DNA of 64,000 nt from Cocos nucifera (Eukaryota; Streptophyta; Magnoliopsida; Arecales; Arecaceae), in assembly GCA_006176705.1 (NCBI GenBank), contig QRFJ01002117.1, positions 62,001 through 126,000 on the forward strand, given 5' to 3'. The position numbers and the translations under genes are program-made. The notes below the pieces were generated by a model. The model was not told the origin of the DNA. It searched no databases and was given only the letters and a program-made list of their open reading frames with translations. Shown in pieces: positions 56,046 through 64,000 of this stretch (positions within the stretch are counted from its first letter, which is position 1; each line of letters starts with the position of its first letter).

Positions 56046-56535
56046 GTACCTGGCTATCCTAAAAAATAAGAAGGAGACATGTCCTTCTGGAGGTATGCTC
56101 ATTATTAAATCTAACCTTATGATTTCTTCTGTATCCAATTGGGTGTTTGACTCTGGTTTTAGTGCTCATTTATGCACTTTCATGCAGGATCTTGAGGATA
56201 GCAGGAGACTGAGGGATGGTGAGATGATCCTATGTGTCGAAAATGGAGCAAGAGTTGCTACTGTGGGCGTGAAAACCTATCCTCTTTGACTACCGTCTGG
56301 CTTAGATTTAGTACTTAGGGATTGTTATTATGTGCCTGCTACAAGTAGAAATTTGATTTCTATTTCATGTTTAGCACAAGAAGGCTATGTAATTAGTTTT
56401 CTTAAGTACCATTGTAATATTCTTTATGAAAAAAATAAAATTACAAGTGGTTTCCTCATTAACGGTCTCTATCAGTTACATATTGATGTATCTATCTTTA
56501 ATTTCGAGCAAAATGTGAATGTTGTAAAATGACCC
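56046..56535 (+). pseudogene. E protease remnant
   Basis: The frame 56044-56289 contains NWVFDSGFSAHLCT. The catalytic Asp-Ser-Gly is intact (56149-56157). A TGA at 56287 interrupts it, then the protease end YYVPATSRNLISISCLAQ and a tail to 56529 follow in the same frame. This is the aspartic protease of the polyprotein, one of the better-kept parts. Confidence 0.82.
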
Positions 56536-57420
56536 AATGATAGTCCAAATGATAGGTATCTCTGGCACTTAAGGCTAGGTCATATAGCAGAAGATAGGAT
56601 TAACAAATTGGAGAAAATTGGACTATTGAGTTCATTGACTTTCGAGTCATATCCAATTTGTGAATCATGTCTTCATGGAAAAATGACTAAGCTCCTTTTT
56701 ATGGGACATAGGCAAAGGGCCACAGATATACTTGCTGTAGTACATACCATTGTGTGCAGCCCATTTGATGTGCCGACTAGAGACAACTTTGTCTACTTCA
56801 TAACCTTTACCGATGATTTATCTCAGAGTGGGTACGTGTATCTTATGAGACACAAGTCTGAAGCTTTTGAAAAGTTCAAGGAATTCAGATATGAAGTACA
56901 AAAATAAATTAGAAAATCCATTAAGATTCTTCGATCAAATCAAAAAGGTGAATACCTTAGTCGGGAATTTCTTGACTATCTCAAGCAAAATGGCATAATC
57001 TCTTAATGGACTCCACCTGTAACATCTCAACTCAATGGGGTTTCAAAATGGAGAAATTGGATCCTATTAGATATGGTCCGATTCATGATGAGCTTCACAT
57101 ACCTTTCTGATTTTCTTTGGGGACATAGTTTGTTAACTACTATATATTTATTGAATAGGTTTTCCTCTAAAATCGTTCCTACTATATCGTATGAGATATG
57201 GCATGGTAAGAAACCAAGTCTGAGTCATCTCAAAATTTAGGGTTGTCTAGCTTATGTCAAAAGACAATAAGCAGACAAGTTAGATTTTAGGTCCTTTAGA
57301 GCTTGATTTATAGGATATCCTAAAGAGTCATTAGGATATTATTTCTACATTCCAGAAGACCACAATGTGATTATGAGTCGGCATGCCATCTTTCTTGAAA
57401 AATAGTTTATTCAAGATAGC
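56536..57420 (+). pseudogene. E integrase remnant, catalytic triad lost
   Basis: Finger WHLRLGHIAEDRINKLEK with CESCLHGKMT is intact (56560-56690). Core: the first Asp is Ile in HTIVCSPFDV, the second is Asn in RSNQKGEYLS, and the Glu is Lys in GVSKWRNW. All three metal-binding residues are therefore replaced. Stops at 56905, 57004, 57238, 57268 and others. The end of the core is seen as YEIWHGKKPSLSHLKI (57189-57236). It could not integrate DNA even if made. Confidence 0.82.
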
Positions 57421-59203
57421 AGCATTGAAAAGTAGATCAAGGTCGAGGAGAAAGTCTCACAAGAGCAATGAGCTAAGGAACTAGTGGAACCAAATCAGGT
57501 TGAGCCAATACAATCACTACCTCCTCCACCTCATAGATCAAAAAGAGTTTTTCGGCCCCCTGAGAGGTGCTTAGGTACTATCTCAGAGGAAGTAGAGGAA
57601 ATATTCTTCGTAGGTAATGGAGTTTATGATGATGATCTCAAAACCTATGATGAGGTGATATCAGATATTAACTTTGAGAAATGGTTAGAGGTAATGAAGT
57701 CAGAAATTGACTCAATGCACTCAAACCAAGTCTGGACCTTGGTAGATTCACCAAAAAGTATAGTACCCATTGGGTGTAAATGGATCTACAAGAAAAGATT
57801 GGTGCAGATGAAAATGTGGAGACATTCAAAGCTAGATTAGTGGCAAAAAGGTATAGTCAGTGCAAAGGCATTGACTATCAGGATACCTTTTCGCCAGTAG
57901 CTATGCTAAAGTCCATCTGCACATTGCTTACTGTTGCAGCCTATTTCAATTATGAAATATGGCAAATGGATGTGAAAATAGCATTCTTAAATGGATACCT
58001 TGAGGAAGATATCTATATGAAACGGCCACTAGGTTTCACATCCAGTAATGCTGAACACAAAGTATGCAAGCTACAAAGGTCCATATATGGACTTAAGCAA
58101 GTATCTCGGAGCTGGAATACTCGTTTTAATGATATGATCAAATTATTTGATTTCATCAAAAATGAGAAAGAACCATGTGTCTTCAAAAAGATCAGTGGGA
58201 GTGCTATTATCTTTCTCGTACTGTACGTGGATGATATCCTTCTTATTGGGAATGATATCTCCATGTTGACCATAGTTAAAATATGGTTATCTAAAGAATT
58301 CTCCATGAAAGACCTAGGAGAAGCATCCTTCATTCTACAAATTAAGGTCTATAGAAATAGACCGAATAGGATGCTAGGTCTTTCACAGAAGATGTACATA
58401 GAGGAAGTGCTAAAGAGGTTTAGCATGGAAAACTCCAAGAGGAGTTTGGTATCCTTCAGACATGGCATTCATCTCTCTAAGAAGATATGCCCTAGCGCAC
58501 TTAAGGAGATAGAATGCATGAGCAAGATCCCTTATGCTTTAGCAATAGGGAGCCTCATGTATGCCATGCTATGTACACGATCTGATATAGCCCATGCTAT
58601 GAGTATTACGAGCAGATATCACTCAAATCTAGGTGAAGAATACTGAACTTCTGTGAAATGTATCCTTAAGTACTTAAGAAGAACTAAGGATATGTTATTG
58701 CTTTTTTGTAATGGAGAACTCCAAGTCCAGGGGTATACAGATTCAAATTTTATAGCTGATATAGATGATCGAAAGTTGACATCTAGGAGTCAGTTTGTGT
58801 GTAATGGTGGTGCTGTCAGTTGTAAAAGTTCCGAGCAGATAGTGATAGCAGATTCCACCATGGAAGCAGAATACATCACTACGTTAGAAGATACGAAGGA
58901 GGCATTCTGGTATAAAAAATTTGTCGTAAAAATTGGAGTGATGCCATCAGATGTCATTCATCTGTATTGCGACAACAATGGAGCATAGCCCTTGCTAAGA
59001 AGCTGAGGTCTCACCAGAAATCCAAGCACATCAAGCAGCGATACCACCTTATCCACGATTACCTCGAGAAGGGTTATGTCGAGGTCAAGAGAGTCAACTT
59101 CACAGACAATGCGGTAGATCCACTCATAAAGTCGTTGGGTCAACAGAACATCGAAACCTACCTTAAGAAGATGGGACTTAGATTTGTAGCCAATTGGCTT
59201 TAG
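57421..59203 (+). pseudogene. E reverse transcriptase and RNase H, largest open frame of the window
   Basis: 57484-57840 encodes the integrase-RT linker and RT start to IGCKWIYKK; a frameshift near 57790 leads into 57780-58646. The palm motifs are kept: WQMDVKIAFLNGYL (first Asp), SIYGLKQVSRSWN, LVLYVDDILLIGND (Asp pair). After a TGA at 58644 comes 58653-58988, RNase H: GYTDSNF (Asp), STMEAEYITTLEDTKEAFW (Glu), LYCDNNGA (Asp). Near 58985 a further frame change follows, and the tail ends in NWL-stop at 59201-59203. All six main catalytic acidic residues are present although the frame is broken three times. This part decayed less than the integrase. Confidence 0.88.
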
Positions 59204-59205
59204 AT

Positions 59206-59217
59206 CAAGTGGGAGTT
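59206..59217 (+). promoter_or_regulatory. Polypurine tract of E
   Basis: CAAGTGGGAGTT immediately before TGTTAGATATG. Confidence 0.75.
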
Positions 59218-61499
59218 TGTTAGATATGTGTGCTCAAGAAGCCAGAATTGGCTAACACTTGTAATACATATCTAAGAGCAAAATTATAATTTTAACTATA
59301 AAAAATAAAATGGGTTATTTTCTATCACAGTGTGTATTTGAAAGTGTCCGTAATACATCCCTTGAGTTAATGGTAATGATAGTTCATATTTTCAAGAGTT
59401 GAAAATTTAAGACATGAATTTTTATTATTAACTCATAAAATGCTTCCGACCATAGGATCATCATGAGGATGGTGATTGATTTGAAAGATTGGTGTACGAT
59501 CACTTCTTTAGGATAGATGAGTCTTGAGTCTATGGTATAGAGACACCAAAATGAGAGTACAGGTACTCATTAGAGAACGAAAGCACTGAGTGTGACCACC
59601 TCAAGCAGTCATCAGAAAGTCTACCTTCTCATCAATGACTAACTCAAAGTTGTAGTGGTGTGTCTGATTCTTTGATCTAAGGTGCATCGGTAGTTCACCT
59701 TGAGGGTGTTATAGTTTGAGCACACCATAACTCGATCTCCTAGTCATTCGGAACCCTGAGGTGTATGTTTGCTGTAGCATGTTCATTGTAGGAATTGGAT
59801 TGCATCAATAAGGAATCTATCTACCTCGGTAGATGAGGAGTAGCCCTATGATAATCATGAGAATCAAGTATATAAGCCCATGGCCATGGCAGAGTGAAAT
59901 AATAGAAAGAGTTTCTATTAGGATTTTCACATTGAACTTGAATCGAATGATTAATTCATATGATAGAAATTAGAGTTTGACGAGATCACCTTAAATCCTA
60001 ATTCGATCGGGGCTCAAGATAGAAGAACTTAATCACACAGGTAACTACATCGAGAGGTTCATTTTCAGTTTTGATGGGTTGCCACTATATGCTGCTAGGT
60101 GTCACTGATGGATTTTGGGAGCAATTAGAATGATTTGGATGATCAATCATACTAATTGTTTGAATCAGAAAAGTTTTGATCTATCGGAAGATGTTTTGAT
60201 GATGTCGATGACAGAGATCATGATAAATCCCATTACCATATAGAACTGAACCTAACTGGATCACACAAACAAGGGTTTGGATCTGGATATCATCAATTGG
60301 ACTAACCTAGTTAAATTGATTTGAATAAGATTCAATTAGGTTTAAGAAAATCATGCTAGCACATGATTGAGCCTAATATTCTCCTTCAACAATCATTAAG
60401 AGTTATCTCGATTGAGCCAAATATATTTGGACTCACTCAGGAACCTTTACTTGGTCTGACTGGAACTTATCCAGGTCAGAAAAGGGTTGTCTTAATTTAT
60501 AAGATAAATTTGAGACATCACCTGCTATTTTTCATTACCTGCTAAATCTTATCTTTGAACTTTGGTCAAATGTTGACTTTTGATATTTAGACATTTGCTC
60601 ATGTGTCATGCACCCATAGGAGAGAGCTTTGACCCTATCCCCTACTAAATAGCAGAAAGGCAAGGGGTGCATGCCTAGGGAGGCGTGCACCCAAAGTGGA
60701 TATGGATCGGAGTCCCATACAGATGGAACTCCAGTTGCTTCATGCATTCAACTTGGGTGGCACCAAAGAGTCATCTTTGACCAGTCTTGGTGCCACCTAA
60801 TGAAGTTTATGAGGGACTCTAATCTAATTGGATTAGATGATGTCATTCCACCAATCAGATTTAGATCTGATTATACAAAGAGCCATGATTGGTCGGGATG
60901 ATATGGCACTGCATGGCGTAGCAGGGTCTATATAAACCCTATCTGTGCATAGGATTTAGATCCTCTACCCTTTGCCCATGCTGCAAGGCTTCTCTCCCTT
61001 CCTCTCCATGCCATCTTCAAATCCTCTCCGTCCTCTCCATGCCCAAGAACCTTTGGGCTCGTGTTTCATGTGATCCAAGCAAGAGAAAGGCGACAAGAAA
61101 GAAGAAGGTAGCACTGCTGTAGGAGACAACACCCGATCTTCAAAAGGTGTTTTGAAGATCTTCAAGATCAGATCCAGATCTGATCTTTGGAGTATAGATT
61201 AAGAAGGAGAAGATCTCTAGATCCTGCCAGAGTGGATACCAGTAGAGGCCAGGCACTTGCATGGCTACATCCAGAACCTCAGACAAACATCGGGATCATC
61301 ATAGGATAATAGGATTACCCATAATAAGGTATAATTAAATTAGATTAATTTAATTTATTTTTATTTTTATTAGATCAATAAAATTAGATATGAAGAGTCT
61401 TAAATCTAATTTAGATCTAAGAAATTTTTTTTTGAAATATTTCTTTTGATCAAATCAGATCTGAACGAACCTGACCAAGGAAAAAGGATTTTTCCTTCA
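59218..61499 (+). repeat. E 3' LTR
   Basis: Starts TGTTAGATATGTGTGC, ends GGATTTTTCCTTCA. 2282 bases against 2178 for the 5' LTR. TATA box TATATAAA at 60929-60936. Open frames 60535-60747, 60671-60901 and 60965-61165 are LTR sequence. Confidence 0.85.
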
Positions 61500-62618
61500 A
61501 CGCGAACTAGGCCGACGAAGTCCAAAATTGAGCTGACCTAGTCTTAGTGGAAATAGAAGACAGAAAGCATAGAATGATGAATTTCTAAGACCCAGAAGAT
61601 TGAGCCAACCCAACTATAAACTAAGCCGACCCAGTGGGACTGAGCCGACCTAGTGTCTGTAACGGCTAGTTTTCATATCTATAGCTTTTTCATCCCATAA
61701 GCTTTGCAACAGCTATTTTCTCATCTCTAATGGCTAGATCTCTTTCTGAAGACCTTTTAGATATCAAGAAGTAATGGAAAACCTTAAGGATATATAAGAA
61801 AGCCTTTGGAAGCATTGGAGATAAGTTTTTGGATGATTTATTGAGTATCCATTGAGAAATCAAAGAAGTGAGCAAAAAAGAAAAGAGGAGTGATTTTTAG
61901 ATATTCTTTTATCCTTCCAATATTCTTAAACTGAGAGAAGTTAGGCTATAGGCATTGAAGATCAACACCTACTTCCTTCAAGATTCAAAGAGAAGAAATC
62001 AAGCCATCAAGCAAAGCAACTTAAATTTTCTTCTCTTGAGTTTCATAGTATTTATTTTTCTTTAGCTTAGTATTTATTTTGGGTTTATTATATTTCAAAT
62101 TTCTTGGGGTGAGAAACTTAGGTTGTTCCAAGCCTAGAGTTGGGCAATGTATTGATTTGATTAGTAAGCCCAGGTTAAAACCAATCGAGGTTGATTGTTA
62201 GTCCAGAGAAAAATAATTACTTGTAAGATTTTGGTTGGTCATCCAAAAAAAATCAACTGGGTTGATTGTGAGCCCGAAAAATAATCTTATATGGTTTTGG
62301 TTGGTGAGCTAGGAAAAACTAACTAGATTTGATTGTAAGTTCAAAAAATAATTAGACTATAATTCTTGTTGAGAATTATAGTTGAATTTTTAAGTAATTT
62401 ACTTGGGGAGTGGACGTAGGTGCTGAGTTTGGTACCGAACCATTATAAAAGCTTGGAGTTGGTCATTGTGTTATTTATATTGCTTTCATTTTATACTTGT
62501 TTATCATATTTTTTCATCAAACATACAACTTTAAAATTTAGCATAATTAGAGTTTAAATTTTTAAAATACCCAATTCATCCCCTTCTTGGGTAGCCATCC
62601 ATGGGCAACAACCGTCGG
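61500..62618 (+). repeat. SIRE-like LTR, 3' part
   Basis: 62515-62618 (AACTTTAAAATTTAGCATAA, TTTAAAATACCCAATTCA, GGGCAACA) is homologous to the minus strand of 16975-17060, the SIRE-like LTR of the element at 12835-18198. 61510-61660 carries repeated GCCGACC(C/T)AGT words. TATA box ATATATAAG near 61790. 62160-62330 has a repeated GATTGTNAG(T/C)CC pattern. No SIRE internal sequence follows, so this is a solo or truncated LTR inside the family B LTR; E appears to sit inside it. Confidence 0.65.
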
Positions 62619-63164
62619 ATCGCGCACTGGAGGCTTGAGAAATCTTATTCAAATTGGGAATTAATTTCCACCATTGGATCTTCACTTGCTAGATGATGAC
62701 TGATGGATTGTACATCATTTTCCCATGGACCATCATGGACCAGACTCGTCGAGGACCATAGCCAATCAAAGCTCGCTGTGTTGGATCAAATTATCGAAAT
62801 GACCCTATATGCCATGATATAATTTTTATAAAACTCTTAGGGGTCTAGGTTTGCCACATGGCATGCACCGATTGGCCATGCCTGATGAGCTAGATTGTCC
62901 ACGCCTACTCCATGGACTGGCCAGTCAATCCACCATGCATCGGCTTCTTTTTATTTTTTTTTATTTCAAACTTCTAGGCTTCATAACTTTTTCATTTTAG
63001 CCTCGATTTGAGTAAAATTTATTGCGTTAGAATGTATAAATTAAGTTCTTCGCATTGATAGACTCTTTTTCTATAAAATACTAATAAAAATTATAATTTT
63101 TAAAAATAAATATTAATTAATATATGATTTAATACTATTACTTAGTAATTTATGATAATTATCA
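62619..63164 (-). repeat. Family B LTR (minus strand), 5' part
   Basis: Reverse complement of about 44311-44845; the minus-strand start is the palindrome TGATAATTATCA (63164-63153). Shared blocks: ACATGGCATGCACC, ATATCATGGCATATA-type and GATCCAA. With 49807-50855 it rebuilds a full 1.6 kb LTR. Confidence 0.8.
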
Positions 63165-64000
63165 TACCTCCTAACTTGAGTTTTACTCATCCTCAAGTGA
63201 AAAGAGAAAAAAATAGAGATATATATATCAACTCAATAAGATGTGAAAGTTTCTTTGAAGTCATCCTAAATTTAGTTGATACCTAGTCAGAGATTTAAGA
63301 AATACATCATTGCTTAAGTGAAGAACATAAAATTTTAGAATTTTTTTTTGACCAATTTTCCATCTTTATTCTTTATATCCACTATCTTTAGTATAGACTA
63401 GAGTCTTTTTTTTTATTATTCTTTTTACAACTAGTATAATGTTTTAACTCTTAAGCTTCTTTTTGATCCTTGTAGCGAGTTTTGGCTAATGACTTCCAAA
63501 CTAGTTAGCTTTAGGACATTAAATGTTAAACACCTTTCGGACTTACTGACTCGAGTCAAATAGGCTACAAGTTAAAACTAACCATATAACAAGCTTCTTC
63601 ATATTACCCATTTTTTTATATGAATAATATTGCTTACTTAAGCAATGAAACTCGATTACTCGATGGAAGACCAATATTTAGAACTTGCCCTTTTTTATTT
63701 TTTTTATTTTTTTAATATTTTTTTATTTTTTTTGGCCATATTTTTTTACTCATACCTATACAAAATAGATTCTTTATTGAATATAAGCTAGAGAAAAAAT
63801 TTAGAATTACTCAAAAATTTATTCTATTCTAAATCTAATCATTTATTGGATTTTCTTAATAATTAGATTCTTAGTATTTTAAAAATTTTCTATACCATTA
63901 ATCAATCATCGATTAAAATGCCTAAAAAATTTTAAATTAGCACAAAATCAAGCACATAAGACTAATTATTATCATACTTGAGGACTTAAAAAAATTATTT
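63165..64000 (-). other. Family B 3' spacer (minus strand), continues past the window
   Basis: Minus strand CTCAAGTTAGGAGG is the polypurine tract before the LTR. Upstream sequence matches 43463-44310 (blocks GACTCGAGTCAGTAAG-type, GTATAGACTAGAGTC). It shows that the LTR is the 3' LTR of a minus-strand element whose body lies to the right. Confidence 0.75.

Larger units (their letters stand above)
51313..61499 (+). mobile_element. Full-length Tork/Angela-like Copia element E
   Basis: 5' LTR 51313-53490, primer site 53492, long leader, gag, protease, integrase, RT, RNase H, polypurine tract 59206, 3' LTR 59218-61499. The domain order is Copia and the motifs are close to C2. The flanks (CCACG and ACGCG) do not form a convincing target duplication. 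The two LTRs differ by very many single-base indels, and the 5' LTR is about 100 bases shorter. Frames are broken at many places. E lies between SIRE-like LTR sequence on its right and the unresolved repeat on its left. Confidence 0.88.

Noticed and set aside
51308..61504. 5-bp target duplication around E
   Set aside because: CCACG and ACGCG do not match; the flanks may be altered or the ends misread.

Overview
This 64 kb window is repeat DNA from a flowering-plant nuclear genome. I found no cellular protein-coding gene and no tRNA, rRNA or CRISPR locus. Almost every base belongs to LTR retrotransposons of the Ty3/Gypsy type (Tat/Ogre-like, Athila-like, and a chromovirus-like LARD) or the Ty1/Copia type (SIRE/Maximus-like, Tork/Angela-like). 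They are nested in one another, which is typical of gene-poor, probably pericentromeric heterochromatin. The AT-rich sequence and the family mix suggest a large-genome monocot. A palm is my guess, but the sequence alone does not prove it. A run of exactly 1000 N shows this is a scaffolded assembly.

Layout, left to right. (1) 1-12834: the 3' part of a Tat-like Gypsy element (+): integrase remnant, a 115-bp tandem array, a 63/126-bp array, polypurine tract and a 1.2 kb LTR. Its 115-bp array is interrupted at 1722-11039 by a head-to-tail array of an Athila-like element (family A) that encodes only gag and protease. (2) 12835-18198: a SIRE-like Copia element (-), cut inside reverse transcriptase by the Tat LTR. 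(3) 18199-19661: a Tat-like LTR end, an unassigned AT-rich stretch and a SIRE-like LTR fragment. (4) 19662-24573: a chromovirus-like LARD (F, +) with a 2.7 kb LTR and no coding capacity. (5) 24574 to about 40160: a Copia element C1 (-). Its LTR is split by a complete Copia element C2 (+, 26045-35991, target duplication TTAGC) and also carries a 234-bp Mutator-type MITE with a 9-bp target duplication. (6) About 40160-46588: an Athila-like element of a second family (B, +) that has lost most of pol. (7) 46589-49806: a non-coding element D with two LTRs, each followed by a primer-binding site. (8) 49807-64000: the 3' end of a family-B element (-). Its LTR is split by an 11.7 kb insertion made of a Copia element E (+, 51313-61499) and SIRE-like LTR sequence.

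Nothing here looks able to move by itself. Open frames are broken by frameshifts and stops, and several catalytic residues are lost. The best leads are: the gag-protease-only Athila family; LTRs that serve as 3' LTR of one copy and 5' LTR of the next; four evenly spaced TTGTG/CACAA hairpins in the C2 leader; a leader module shared by C2 (Copia) and B (Athila); a tRNA-like A-box/B-box segment in the E leader; and indel-rich LTR differences in E that may be assembly error.
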